Origin: JAXGXQ01 sp040772685
Lineage (GTDB): Bacteria; Bacillota; Clostridia; Saccharofermentanales; UBA5734
Assembly: GCA_040772685.1 (NCBI GenBank)
Contig: JAXGXQ010000001.1
Coordinates: 676,646 to 740,645, forward strand
Length of the DNA: 64,000 nt
Reading direction: 5' to 3'
This document shows, piece after piece, positions 34,572 to 43,947 of the stretch. Within the stretch, counting starts at the first letter, position 1. Every line of letters starts with the position of its first letter. A program made the translations under genes and the position numbers. Under the pieces are notes generated by a model, which saw only the letters and a list, made by a program, of their open reading frames with translations, searched no databases and was not told where the DNA came from.

Positions 34572-35627
34572 ATGACAAAAGTAAGAGGAAAAAAAGTGAC
34601 AATCACCGATGTCGCTAAAGAAGCTGGGGTTTCCGTCGCCACAGTTTCGCGTGTTCTTAACAACCCGCAGTATAAGGTAAGTGACGATGTCCGCGATAAA
34701 GTATTGACCGCCGCGGAACGACTGAACTATGCCAAGGGCGGCAGCAGCAAGATTTTGCGGATGCGCGATCAAATCGGTGTAATTGTCCCCAATATCACCA
34801 GCTGCATCTACGCGCAGGCCTTGACTGGTATAGAAGCTGTTGCCAGAGACAATAATTACGGCGTTTTTGTCTGCAATTCGCTGCGGGATCCTGAACGGGA
34901 ATACAATTATCTTTGTGAAATGGAACGAAAACGTATCCGTTCCGTCATATTATCATCTGTTATTACTGACAGCAGGATTCTCAAGCACTTCATGGATCGC
35001 GGACTTAATCTTGTTCTGCTCGACCAGAACATGCCCGAGCTTGACTGCGCACATGTGAATTTCGATATGCATACCGGAACAGGCATAGCCTTGAATCACC
35101 TGGTTGAACTTGGTCATACACGTATCGGTCTGGTAATTATGCCGACAACCCAATGGTCCCGCAAGCTTATTGTCAGCGGCTATCGGGATGCTCTGAGCGC
35201 AGCTGGCATAAAATTGAATGATTCACTGATCTTTACTTCAGATACCGAACAAGAAGCCTGTGCTTCCGGCGGTGATTTCCGCTTTGGCACCGAGATCGGC
35301 GAGCAGATCGCCGACCGGGTCTCTGAGCTCTCAGCCTTAGTAATTTCCAGTTCTCTGATCTCCTGCGGTGTTCTGAACGCTTTTAAACAACGCGGCATCA
35401 AAGTTCCGGAACAGGTTTCCGTAGTCAGCCTTGATGATTTCGCCCCCGCCAGCATTATTAACCCGGCAATTACCAGCCTGCGCCTGCCGGTTTTCGATGT
35501 CGGCAAAATCGCTGCCGGCATGGTAGTCAGCAACATGACTCACGAAAGACCCGACCTGATTAATCTCAATATTGAATCAGAACTTATTATTCGCGAATCA
35601 ACCGCCAGATATAAACCGTTAACTTAG
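34572..35627 (+). CDS. LacI family transcriptional regulator
   Basis: The ATG at 34572 with GGAG upstream gives 351 residues; an in-frame ATG at 34491 would add 27 residues that lie across the operator region, so it is less likely. The HTH is TITDVAKEAGVSVATVSRVLNNP and the hinge helix VRDKVLTAAERLNY; the effector domain follows (IGVIVPNITSCIYAQALTGIEA, LGHTRIGLVI, VVSLDDFAPASIINPAITSLRLP), all usual for the LacI/CcpA group. It probably represses a sugar-uptake or esterase gene and itself. Ligand unknown. Confidence 0.93.
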   Translation: MTKVRGKKVTITDVAKEAGVSVATVSRVLNNPQYKVSDDVRDKVLTAAERLNYAKGGSSKILRMRDQIGVIVPNITSCIYAQALTGIEAVARDNNYGVFVCNSLRDPEREYNYLCEMERKRIRSVILSSVITDSRILKHFMDRGLNLVLLDQNMPELDCAHVNFDMHTGTGIALNHLVELGHTRIGLVIMPTTQWSRKLIVSGYRDALSAAGIKLNDSLIFTSDTEQEACASGGDFRFGTEIGEQIADRVSELSALVISSSLISCGVLNAFKQRGIKVPEQVSVVSLDDFAPASIINPAITSLRLPVFDVGKIAAGMVVSNMTHERPDLINLNIESELIIRESTARYKPLT

Positions 35628-35699
35628 GAAATTGCCCGTACATTCCCTGTTTGGGAATTACCGTACGTTCACCGCTAAAAACCAAGTACGCATTTTTAA

Positions 35700-37457
35700 C
35701 TATCTTATGTAACCTGAGCCTGAGGGAGCAGACATTTTAATTTCGCTTGGATGTGCCAGGTAGTTTTCGCCCCCAATAACAACTTCGGCGATGTTTTTGC
35801 AGTGGTCGCTGATGCGTTCCAGGATATGCATCAGCTCAAGAAAGTAAACAGTGGCGTGCGGATTGCATTCTTTTCTATTCAGCCTGTCAAGGTGGCTGGC
35901 ACGCATGTCGGCTTCCATTTTGTCAAACACATCTTCGGAATCAATTATCTTCTGTGCCATGATCAGGTCGTGACGCTGCAAAGCAGTGACGCTCTCTCCG
36001 ACCATGCCCTCAATAAACTCAAAAGCGTTATCAAGCTCCGCTTTTGCCGATTCAGAAAAAACAATGTTATCTTCACGTAGGCGCAGGGCTATGTCGGTTA
36101 TGTTCTCGCAATGGTCACCGATCCGCTCAATATCATTGGTTGCGTGCATATAACCCGCAATCCTTGAGGCTTCAGGCGGTGTGATTGAACCGGCAGCGAC
36201 AATATTAGAAAGATACCGGACAATTTCGTTATCGAGGAAGTCCATCATATCTTCATCGGTCTTTGTTTTTTGAATCAATTCTTCGGAAAAGTTACGCAAG
36301 GCTTCACGGCCGGATTTTATCATTTCATTTGCTAAAGCAGTCATGCGGGCCAGTTCATTTGTCGCAAGACCCAGAGCAATAGCCGGACGCGACACTACCT
36401 TGTAGTCTATGAATGCCAACTGTTTGCGGCCAATGACATCCTCGCCTGGAACAATAACTTTGACAATTTTAACCAGCAGCCAGATGAATGGCAGCCAAAC
36501 GAGTGTAGAGATAACGTTAAAAAACGTGTGTGAAACAGCAATGCCTTGACGCATGGAATCGGCAACCGGAGTCATCATTCCGGCAATATTGGCTGTTGTG
36601 TCCGGCACCAGGGTAAAGCCCAGGAATGACATTATTGAGTTAACCAGGAAGGTATACGGCCGCATTAGGAGAATGAACAGAATTGAGCCGGAGATATTGA
36701 AGACAGAGTGGGCGGCAGCTGTACGCTTTGCCTGTCGGGAACCGCCAATTGCGGCCAGAGTCGCGGTAACAGTAGTGCCAATATTGCTGCCGAAGAGTAC
36801 CGGCACAGCCTGATAAAGTGATACCAGCGGTGCCCCATTGGGGTCGATCGGCGAGGCAGCCAGCGTCTGAAGTACACCTATTGCGGCGGATGAGCTTTGG
36901 ACAACCATTGTCGCGATCGCGCCAACAATCAGACCCAGGACCGGAACATCCTTAATCTTGAGCAGCAGTTCCGCAAACTGCGGGCTGGCTGCCAGCGGCT
37001 TCATGGCATCACTCATGCTGTTAAGGCCAACAAAAAGCACTCCAAAACCAAACGAGATCTGGCCGATGTAGCGGATCGACGGCTTTTTGATCATCATCAT
37101 CAGGAAGCCGAGTACCACAAACAGCCAGGCATAGTTGTCGATTTTAACGGCAATAATCCAGGCTGTCATGGTTGTACCGATGTTGGCACCAAAAATTACA
37201 CCAATTGCCTGAGGGAGCGTCATCAGTCCGGCGCTGACAAAACCAACGACAATAACCGTGGTAGCGCTGGAGCTTTGGATGATCGTGGTAACTATAGTAC
37301 CAACGAGCACACCCATCAGCGGGTTACTGGTAAGCATCTCCAGGATCCGGCGCATTCTGTCGCCGGCGGCCTTTTCCAAGCCCTCGCCCATTTGCTGCAT
37401 ACCAAAAATGAATAAGGCGAGGCCGCCAAATAACATGAATATCTGTTGAACGCTCAT
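35700..37457 (-). CDS. Na/Pi cotransporter family protein with C-terminal PhoU-like domain
   Basis: This 585-residue membrane protein carries the two inverted repeats of NptA-type transporters, each with the QSSSA motif (TTIIQSSSATTVIVV near 60; TMVVQSSSAAIGVLQ near 190), and SNIGTTVTATLAAIGGSR between. After about residue 340 comes a helical PhoU-like domain (RIGDHCENITDIALRLRED and RISDHCKNIAEVVIGGEN, each with ExxxD-type metal ligands). It likely takes up phosphate with Na+. It lies 135 bases after phoR on the same strand, at the end of the phosphate cluster. Confidence 0.92.
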   Translation of the reverse strand: MSVQQIFMLFGGLALFIFGMQQMGEGLEKAAGDRMRRILEMLTSNPLMGVLVGTIVTTIIQSSSATTVIVVGFVSAGLMTLPQAIGVIFGANIGTTMTAWIIAVKIDNYAWLFVVLGFLMMMIKKPSIRYIGQISFGFGVLFVGLNSMSDAMKPLAASPQFAELLLKIKDVPVLGLIVGAIATMVVQSSSAAIGVLQTLAASPIDPNGAPLVSLYQAVPVLFGSNIGTTVTATLAAIGGSRQAKRTAAAHSVFNISGSILFILLMRPYTFLVNSIMSFLGFTLVPDTTANIAGMMTPVADSMRQGIAVSHTFFNVISTLVWLPFIWLLVKIVKVIVPGEDVIGRKQLAFIDYKVVSRPAIALGLATNELARMTALANEMIKSGREALRNFSEELIQKTKTDEDMMDFLDNEIVRYLSNIVAAGSITPPEASRIAGYMHATNDIERIGDHCENITDIALRLREDNIVFSESAKAELDNAFEFIEGMVGESVTALQRHDLIMAQKIIDSEDVFDKMEADMRASHLDRLNRKECNPHATVYFLELMHILERISDHCKNIAEVVIGGENYLAHPSEIKMSAPSGSGYIR

Positions 37458-37592
37458 ATAATAATCGTTTCCAATCCGTCAGTGCATAGCTGCTCCAATT
37501 TACAAAACGATTACTATTTTAAACGAAACTTTACAGAAAAACAACAATACGGTCTTCTTCAGTGTCCTCTATGTCTTTTCAGCCGTTGCCTG

Positions 37593-39344
37593 TCAGATAC
37601 ACAGGCGCACGGTAAATTCGGTGCCTGCACCAGGTTCACTGTGAACGGTCGCAATGCCGCCATACAATTGGGCTATGTGCTTGACGATCGAAAGCCCCAG
37701 ACCGGTACTGCCCAACTCACGGCTGCGGCCGCTGTCCACCCGGTAGAAGCGTTCGAAAATCCGATCCTGATGCTCGGGGGCAATGCCAACACCGGTATCG
37801 CGGACTCTCAGCGTGACATAATTATGCAGGTCGCGCACGGCACTGATAAATACGCGTCCGTTAGGCCGGTTGTACTTTATGGCATTATCAATCAGGTTTA
37901 TCAGGATCTGTTTCATCCGGAAGCGGCTGGCTGTAACCATCAGCGGCTTCTCATCGTCGTCGGTAATTAAGACGACCTTCTTGGCAGCAGCCTGCTCGTC
38001 CAGCAACACAATTACACTGTCAATCAGCTCGCGCAAGTCAAAACTTTCCAGCTCATTATCTTCTTGCTCAGACTCAATTTCAGAAAGAATCAACACGTCA
38101 TTAATCAGCTTGTGCAAACGTTCGGCTTCTATATCAATAATATCTATAAACCGCTCGGCGAGTTCGGGCTTTTTATAAGCGCCCTGGCGCAGGGTTTCAA
38201 TAAAGCCGCGGATTGAGGTCAAAGGCGTTTTCAGCTCATGGGTGACATTAGCGACAAAGTCACTGCGAATCTGCTGGGCTTTGCGCAACTCGGTTATGTC
38301 GTGGAAAGTGATAATCGCGCCTTTGCTCATTGATGAATGGATCGGGGAAGCTACCACAGCGAAACGGATCATGCCGTCCACAGTTGCCAGTTTCAGTTCT
38401 TCGACAACTGGTGTTGCCAGTTTGAGTGCTTCCGCGGCCATTTCTTCGGTGCGCTCATCATGAGTAATATAGTAAAGTGGATATACCGAGGTAGATGGGT
38501 CAATATCATGGCCGAAGCGCGAGACAGCAAGTGAATTCATAAATGTTACAGCATTGCGGTCATCGACAGCGATCAGGGGATCGGTGATCGCGTTCAAAAT
38601 AGCATCAAAATAAGCGTTGCTGTGCTCAAGTTCGTTGACGTTGCGCTCCAGACGCTCCGTCATTTCATTAAAGGAGCGAGAAAGCACCGCGACTTCTGTT
38701 TCGTCCTGCAGCATTTTTTCCACTCTGGTGCTGAGGTCGCCGGCAGCAACAGCTGCGGTCGCGCTTTCCAGGCGCTGCAACGGCCGCACTACATCACGGA
38801 ACAGGCTTCTGCCCACCAGCAAAATAATTACAAGCATCGCAGCTGTAATCAGGGCAATTGAAACAGCCAGTCTACCCAGGGCAGAACGGCCGACTGTTAC
38901 GGGCATTGACGTCCGCACAACCATTTGGGTGGAGGGGTTGAACAGCGCGAAATATTGGGTTTCCGCCCTCGCAGCTTCGTCCTGACGGATCGCTGAGCCA
39001 AAGCCCGCCCTGCTAAACGCAGCGGCAACCTCCGGCTGTTGCAGAAAATCTTCGAGTGTATCGGGGTTAGGATTACTGTCGAAATTGAGTGTGCCGTCTT
39101 GCTTAATTAAACTGACTCTTACTGGAATTCCCTGAAACTGGAATGTAGCCCTTAACCCGGCTGCTGTCTGTTCCGGAGTCTTTCCATCAGTCAGATCAGT
39201 GGCAGCCTGCATGGCAGCCGCCTTCAGATATTCAGTATTTGTCTGGTCGCCGTAATTACTTACCGTCTGGTACGAGAGCAACGCAATAAGCGCTACTGCC
39301 AGCACGAGAAGCGGTGCGATAACGAAAAACGATCGTTTAAGCAT
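37593..39344 (-). CDS. phoR: phosphate-type sensor histidine kinase
   Basis: The ATG at 39344 overlaps the phoU stop (ATGCTTAA), giving 583 residues; the longer frame to 39461 runs inside phoU. It has a membrane segment at 8-28, an extracytoplasmic part of about 135 residues, a second segment (LAVSIALITAAMLVIILLVG), a HAMP domain, a PAS domain (DAILNAITDPLIAVDDRNAV), the H-box VTHELKTPLTSIRGF, and N, G1, F, G2 boxes (IDNAIKYNRP, VRDTGVGIAPE, FYRVDSG, STGLGLSIVK). This is the PhoR layout. No phoB response-regulator gene is next to it, which is unusual. Confidence 0.9.
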   Translation of the reverse strand: MLKRSFFVIAPLLVLAVALIALLSYQTVSNYGDQTNTEYLKAAAMQAATDLTDGKTPEQTAAGLRATFQFQGIPVRVSLIKQDGTLNFDSNPNPDTLEDFLQQPEVAAAFSRAGFGSAIRQDEAARAETQYFALFNPSTQMVVRTSMPVTVGRSALGRLAVSIALITAAMLVIILLVGRSLFRDVVRPLQRLESATAAVAAGDLSTRVEKMLQDETEVAVLSRSFNEMTERLERNVNELEHSNAYFDAILNAITDPLIAVDDRNAVTFMNSLAVSRFGHDIDPSTSVYPLYYITHDERTEEMAAEALKLATPVVEELKLATVDGMIRFAVVASPIHSSMSKGAIITFHDITELRKAQQIRSDFVANVTHELKTPLTSIRGFIETLRQGAYKKPELAERFIDIIDIEAERLHKLINDVLILSEIESEQEDNELESFDLRELIDSVIVLLDEQAAAKKVVLITDDDEKPLMVTASRFRMKQILINLIDNAIKYNRPNGRVFISAVRDLHNYVTLRVRDTGVGIAPEHQDRIFERFYRVDSGRSRELGSTGLGLSIVKHIAQLYGGIATVHSEPGAGTEFTVRLCI

Positions 39345-40053
39345 ATCCCGTTTTTTTGCCGCCGCCTGCCAAAGCTGTGCGTTCGTGCTGCGGCTGACGT
39401 TCGTAATTGGCGTGCTTGCCCAAAACATAGAAAAGCACCCATTCGGCGACATTCTGGGCATGATCAGCTATGCGTTCGAAATACTTGATTACCAGCAGCA
39501 GTTCAACCAGCTGCTCAACGTTATTAGTATCTACTTTCATTAAATGAATCAGATAGGTTTTGACTGATTCGTAAAGATCGTCAACATCGTCATCGAGCTC
39601 GATAATCGACTCCGCCCGCTCGCGGTTGCGGGTAACATAGCTGTCAAGCGCACCGCGCAGCATCTGGCGGGAAAGGTCGGCCATGCGCAGGATATCGTAA
39701 GGGACTGGAATCCGATCCTCATGTGCATGAATGGCAATAACCCGTTCAGAAATATCGCTGGCATGGTCCGCGATCCGTTCCAGATCAGTAATAAGTTTCA
39801 AGGTGGAGGTTATATCGCGCAGGTCTTTAGCAACCGGCTGCTGGCGGGCAATAATCTCGACACACTTACGGTCGATATCGCGCTCCATATCATCAATCGC
39901 GTCATCGCCGGCAATTACCTTTTTGGCCAGCTCCGCGTCCATGTTCAGCAAGGCTATTACAGCGTCGTTTATTGCTGCTTCTGTGGTGGCGCCCATGCGA
40001 ATAATATCCTGGTGCAAAGCTTCAAGTTCTTTTTGAAATTCTATTCTGATCAC
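39337..40053 (-). CDS. phoU: phosphate transport system regulator PhoU
   Basis: This 238-residue protein has two three-helix repeats with the metal-binding motifs DLERIADHASDISE and YFERIADHAQNVAEW, exactly as in PhoU. It modulates PstSCAB and PhoR signalling. It begins 59 bases after pstB on the same strand, and its end overlaps phoR by eight bases, so kinase and PhoU levels are coupled. The C-terminal 25 residues (KHANYERQPQHERTALAGGG region) are a family-unlike tail. Confidence 0.94.
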   Translation of the reverse strand: MIRIEFQKELEALHQDIIRMGATTEAAINDAVIALLNMDAELAKKVIAGDDAIDDMERDIDRKCVEIIARQQPVAKDLRDITSTLKLITDLERIADHASDISERVIAIHAHEDRIPVPYDILRMADLSRQMLRGALDSYVTRNRERAESIIELDDDVDDLYESVKTYLIHLMKVDTNNVEQLVELLLVIKYFERIADHAQNVAEWVLFYVLGKHANYERQPQHERTALAGGGKKTGYA

Positions 40054-40112
40054 AGCAGTGACCTCCCAATAAATGATTAATTACTTAATAACTGCTACTA
40101 AACCCGGTGATA

Positions 40113-40880
40113 TCAGCCAAAACGGCCGGTTACATAAGATTCTGTTTTTGGATCCTTGGGGTTATGGAACAATTCCAGCGTCGGGCCATATTCAATAATT
40201 TCACCGAGCATGAAGAAGGCGGTCCTGTCGCTGATTCGGGCGGCCTGCTGCATATTGTGGGTTACGATAATGATCGTGTAATCATTTTTTAATTCGTTCA
40301 TCAGGTCCTCAATTTTCAAAGTCGAAACCGGGTCGAGTGAACTGGTCGATTCATCCATCAGCAGAATTTTGGGCTCAATCGCCAACGCCCGCGCAATACA
40401 CAAACGCTGCTGCTGTCCGCCCGAGAGGCTGAGAGCGTTCTTGCGCAGCCGATCCTTAACCTCATCCCAAAGCGCCGCGGCTGTCAGGCTCTTTTCGACA
40501 ATGTTGTCGAGATCACCGCGTTTTTTGATACCGTGAACCCGTGGTCCATAAGCGATATTGTCGTAGATTGACATCGGAAAGGGATTGGGTTTCTGAAAAA
40601 CCATACCGACATTTTTACGCAAGCGCGTAGTGTCGGTTGTGGGCGCGTAAACATCAATCCCGTTGATAATTACCTCGCCTTCGATCCGCACACCTTCTAT
40701 CAGATCGTTCATCCGGTTAATGGTTTTCAGAAAGGTTGATTTACCACAGCCGGAAGGGCCGATCATGGCGGTAACCTGATTTTTAGGGATTTCAATTGAG
40801 ACTTTTTTCAAAGCCTGAAAGGTGCCGTAATACAAATCCAGATCTTTTGTGATCACAATTGGTTCGCTTTTTTCTTCCAT
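40113..40880 (-). CDS. pstB: phosphate ABC transporter ATP-binding protein
   Basis: This 255-residue ATPase shows Walker A GPSGCGKST, the Q-loop VFQKPNPFPMSIYDNIAYG characteristic of PstB, signature LSGGQQQRL, Walker B ILLMDESTSSLDP and the H-switch VTHNM. The C-terminal FHNPKDPKTESYVTGRFG is diagnostic. It energises high-affinity phosphate uptake with PstC and PstA. None of pstS, pstC or pstA is in the window, so PstB is either shared with a distant operon or used only for signalling with PhoU. The ribosome site is AGGAG. Confidence 0.95.
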   Translation of the reverse strand: MEEKSEPIVITKDLDLYYGTFQALKKVSIEIPKNQVTAMIGPSGCGKSTFLKTINRMNDLIEGVRIEGEVIINGIDVYAPTTDTTRLRKNVGMVFQKPNPFPMSIYDNIAYGPRVHGIKKRGDLDNIVEKSLTAAALWDEVKDRLRKNALSLSGGQQQRLCIARALAIEPKILLMDESTSSLDPVSTLKIEDLMNELKNDYTIIIVTHNMQQAARISDRTAFFMLGEIIEYGPTLELFHNPKDPKTESYVTGRFG

Positions 40881-41013
40881 AGTGCCAGAACTCCTGCTGC
40901 CCTGTTCTTTCGGGCTTTATATGTAACAATTATATTCATCTACAACATGGTAAGCAATCAATGTCAAACCATGATGATAGTTAAGTAAAATCCATGTAAT
41001 TTGTTATTTTTTA

Positions 41014-42474
41014 TCAGGAATTATCTGCAGCCCAAACTGATAATGAACGCCCGGTTACAAAGAAAGTACCGATGCCGCTTTCGTCGAGCGTCACAATTTC
41101 CTCTCGCTGGCCGGTGAGGTCGTGCCAGACACTGCCGGCACGTTCGGGACCAAAGTTAAGCAGCTTGTCACCATCGTCGCCGTTGCTGACAACAACAGCC
41201 AGGCCGGAGCCGGGGTGATCTTCGTCGCCCAGCCGTTGCCAGGCAACTACGTTAGCATGATCGAAAGTATCTATCTGGTCACCATAGGACAACTCACGCC
41301 GAGCACGCAACAAGACATCTAGCACGGCACGATGTCCCGGCAAAGAGTCAGGCTTACCGGTACCGTAGTAATCACCATAAAAGAGGCAGGGGTATCCATC
41401 CCGCCGCAACAGGATAAAGGCATACGCCAGAGGCTTAAACCAGTCTTCAACCCACGATTGCAGTGATTGGCCGCGTTGTGAATCATGGTTATCAACAAAG
41501 GTGACTGTATTCCAGGGGTTGCTCTCCACTAAAGTGCCGGCAAATATCTGCCTAAGGTCGTATTCATTGTTTTTCAGTGAAGCATCATGAAAATTGAAAT
41601 GCAAGGTGACGTCAAACAAAGTCAACTGATGCTCAACATCTTCCAGATACGAACGCAGCACATCGGCATCAGCTGTCCAGTACTCTCCCACCGCAAAAAA
41701 GTCGCGCTTAATGTGGGAACGTACCTCACGCACAAAGTGTTCAATGAATCCGGCATTGATGTGCTTAATCGCGTCCAGGCGGAAACCGTCCAGCTTCAGG
41801 GTTTGGGCGAACCATTTACCCCACTCAACAGTCGATTCGATCACATCCGGGTGTTCGTAATCCAAATCGGCGAACATCAAATAATCATAGTTGCCGAATT
41901 CAAGGTCAACCTGTTCGTTAAAGGTTTTTCCTTCACCCAAAATCCGGTAAATCCCTTTTTCACCGGTTGCCTGGTCGAAATCAGTTGCTGTGAAATGATT
42001 GAAATAATACTGAAACTTGCTGTATTTGCCCTTGCGCCCCGGGAACACGAACTTGGTCCAGCCTTCAATTTCATAAGGTTTCGAGATAATTCTGGTACGA
42101 TTATCCGGATCTACTTTAACAACCTTAAAGCGCTCGGTTTCGTCCGCTCCGGCTTTATGGTTTACCACAACATCCGCGTAAACCTGCAAACCTGCCTGAT
42201 GCAAAACAGTAATTGCCTGTTCGAGTTCTGCCCGGGTCCCGTACTTAGTCCGCACCGAGCCTTTTTGATTAAACTCCCCAAGATCATAAAAATCGTAAAC
42301 CGCATAACCCACGTCTTCACCGCTCATTGCTTTATAACAAGGGGGCAGCCAAACGCCAGAAACACCCAGCTCTTTAAGCAAGGGTGTCTCCTTTACCAAC
42401 CGTTCCCAGTGTTTACCGTCTGCCGGTAAAAACCACTCAAAGAACTGGATCATGATGAAATTGTCGTTACTCAT
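41014..42474 (-). CDS. cytoplasmic alpha-amylase, GH13 (subfamily 5 type)
   Basis: This 486-residue enzyme begins MIQFFEWFLPADG, the usual start of GH13 subfamily 5 amylases, and has the four conserved regions DVVVNHKAGAD, GFRLDAIKH (nucleophile Asp), FFAVGEYW (acid Glu) and TFVDNHDSQ. No signal peptide, so it should cleave internal alpha-1,4 bonds of glycogen or imported maltodextrins. It follows the response regulator by 11 bases and has only a weak ribosome site, which suggests translational coupling. Confidence 0.93.
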   Translation of the reverse strand: MSNDNFIMIQFFEWFLPADGKHWERLVKETPLLKELGVSGVWLPPCYKAMSGEDVGYAVYDFYDLGEFNQKGSVRTKYGTRAELEQAITVLHQAGLQVYADVVVNHKAGADETERFKVVKVDPDNRTRIISKPYEIEGWTKFVFPGRKGKYSKFQYYFNHFTATDFDQATGEKGIYRILGEGKTFNEQVDLEFGNYDYLMFADLDYEHPDVIESTVEWGKWFAQTLKLDGFRLDAIKHINAGFIEHFVREVRSHIKRDFFAVGEYWTADADVLRSYLEDVEHQLTLFDVTLHFNFHDASLKNNEYDLRQIFAGTLVESNPWNTVTFVDNHDSQRGQSLQSWVEDWFKPLAYAFILLRRDGYPCLFYGDYYGTGKPDSLPGHRAVLDVLLRARRELSYGDQIDTFDHANVVAWQRLGDEDHPGSGLAVVVSNGDDGDKLLNFGPERAGSVWHDLTGQREEIVTLDESGIGTFFVTGRSLSVWAADNS

Positions 42475-42485
42475 AATTCAATAAA

Positions 42486-42902
42486 TCAGGACTCATTAAT
42501 TGCCTTAACCGCCTGATTCAACAGACGGTCCAGGGTGCTTAGTTCAACAGGTTTTACCAGATGCTGGTCAAAACCGGCAGCCAGCGATTTTTCAATGTCG
42601 TCGGCACAACCGTAGCCGGACATAGCAATCAGATAAGTGTTTTTCAGGCTCGAATCGCCGCGAATAAGGCGCGCCACTTCATAACCGTTCATGTCAGGCA
42701 AACCAATGTCACAAATAATTACGTTCGGTTTGTAGCGTCTGGCCATATCAAGGCCGATTATGCCGTCAGGCGCCACTCTGGCATCAAAGCCGAGGATTGT
42801 CATTAAATCCTCCATCAAATTGCGGATATCATGGTTATCTTCAATCATTAGAACTTTATGTAAGTCAGGAGAATAATTCAAATCGAGATCAGTAGAATGC
42901 AT
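42486..42902 (-). CDS. stand-alone response regulator receiver domain
   Basis: This 138-residue single-domain protein has VLMIEDNHDIRNL (acidic pair), the phosphoacceptor in VIICDIGLPDMNGYEVARLI, the switch Ser in LIAMSGYGCADD and the Lys in QHLVKPVEL. No output domain is attached. AMSGYG is typical of receivers found in hybrid kinases. It is the first gene of an apparent two-gene unit with alpha-amylase, a pairing I do not know from other organisms. No histidine kinase lies next to it; PhoR at 37.6 kb is the nearest. Confidence 0.85.
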   Translation of the reverse strand: MHSTDLDLNYSPDLHKVLMIEDNHDIRNLMEDLMTILGFDARVAPDGIIGLDMARRYKPNVIICDIGLPDMNGYEVARLIRGDSSLKNTYLIAMSGYGCADDIEKSLAAGFDQHLVKPVELSTLDRLLNQAVKAINES

Positions 42903-43065
42903 TCAATATACCTCATATTTCACAAAAAAATTACACGCCATTTCTAACACGTCAATTACTAAACCGCTAAACAGTAAATGCGAGTAAATATTTTCTAGAT
43001 ATATTTTATATGATTGGAGAGCTGCAGTGATGAAATTTCTGTTAACATCATAAAGACAGAAAATT

Positions 43066-43695
43066 TCAACGGAAATTGTCGCGCCACTGCTTGCGGCGCC
43101 GGTAATTCTGGATCTGGTATTTGATGCCGGGCAGGAAGAACAGCAGCAGGTTTCCCACCGCCACTATCAGCGCCAGGCGCGGCGGCCAGCTGGCAAGTAT
43201 TAACTCCCAGGCAAAGTAAGCGGCATTTATGTAGGCCAGCCATTTAATTTTTACCGGCAGCACAAAAAACAACAGCAGCTGGAAGTTAGGAAACAAAATT
43301 GCAAAAGCGAAAAACAAAGTAAGATTTAAGTAGTGGTTGATGGCATAGCCGGTGATCAATCCGGAAATAATCGTACCCAGAATCCCGGTAATATAGAACA
43401 AATTAAACTTGGCTGTACCCCAGTCCCGTTCCAGGGCATCGCCGATCAGCCAGTAAAAGTACAAGGCAAAAAAGATGAATAACGGACTGCTGTTGATCGG
43501 AATAAAAACAAACGACACCAATCGCCAGAACTGGCCGCTCATAATCGCCGGCCGGCTGAAGGCCAACAAGCTGGTGAGACGTCCTCCGAAGAGCAGGTTA
43601 AGGACATAAACAGCGCCCATGCCCATCACGATATATTTCATCAGGCCGGTGATCGCGAAACGTCTGAATTTATTGGCTAGCTTGTCATACCACAT
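43066..43695 (-). CDS. rhomboid-like membrane protein lacking the catalytic serine motif
   Basis: The ATG at 43695 has AAGGATGG upstream and gives 209 residues with about six hydrophobic segments and the rhomboid-like phrases LLAFSRPAIMSGQFWRLVSFVFIPIN and YWLIGDALERDWGTAKFNLFYITGILGTIISGL. The Gly-x-Ser-Gly motif and active His of rhomboid proteases are missing, so it is probably an inactive (iRhom/DUF1751-like) relative. It is divergent from the purine-riboswitch operon, with about 250 bases between the starts of the two units. Confidence 0.7.
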   Translation of the reverse strand: MWYDKLANKFRRFAITGLMKYIVMGMGAVYVLNLLFGGRLTSLLAFSRPAIMSGQFWRLVSFVFIPINSSPLFIFFALYFYWLIGDALERDWGTAKFNLFYITGILGTIISGLITGYAINHYLNLTLFFAFAILFPNFQLLLFFVLPVKIKWLAYINAAYFAWELILASWPPRLALIVAVGNLLLFFLPGIKYQIQNYRRRKQWRDNFR

Positions 43696-43947
43696 TAATT
43701 GTATCCATCCTTGATTTCTGAATCTGCTTTTATCTGAATTTGCGCAGCAGATGCTGATTTCGTGCATTCAGTTTGTAGTTTTCATTCTATCATACTGACA
43801 GTTCAGTATTTGCACAGGCCAAAACCTTCTAAAAGACTGCACTTTAGGTAGTTTTGAGGCGGTAGCGCCCTTGTTTATCAACTTAAATAATGCTAAAATT
43901 TCGTTCGTCGCAAGAAGTTGCGTACATATAATTAAATAAGAGACAAA

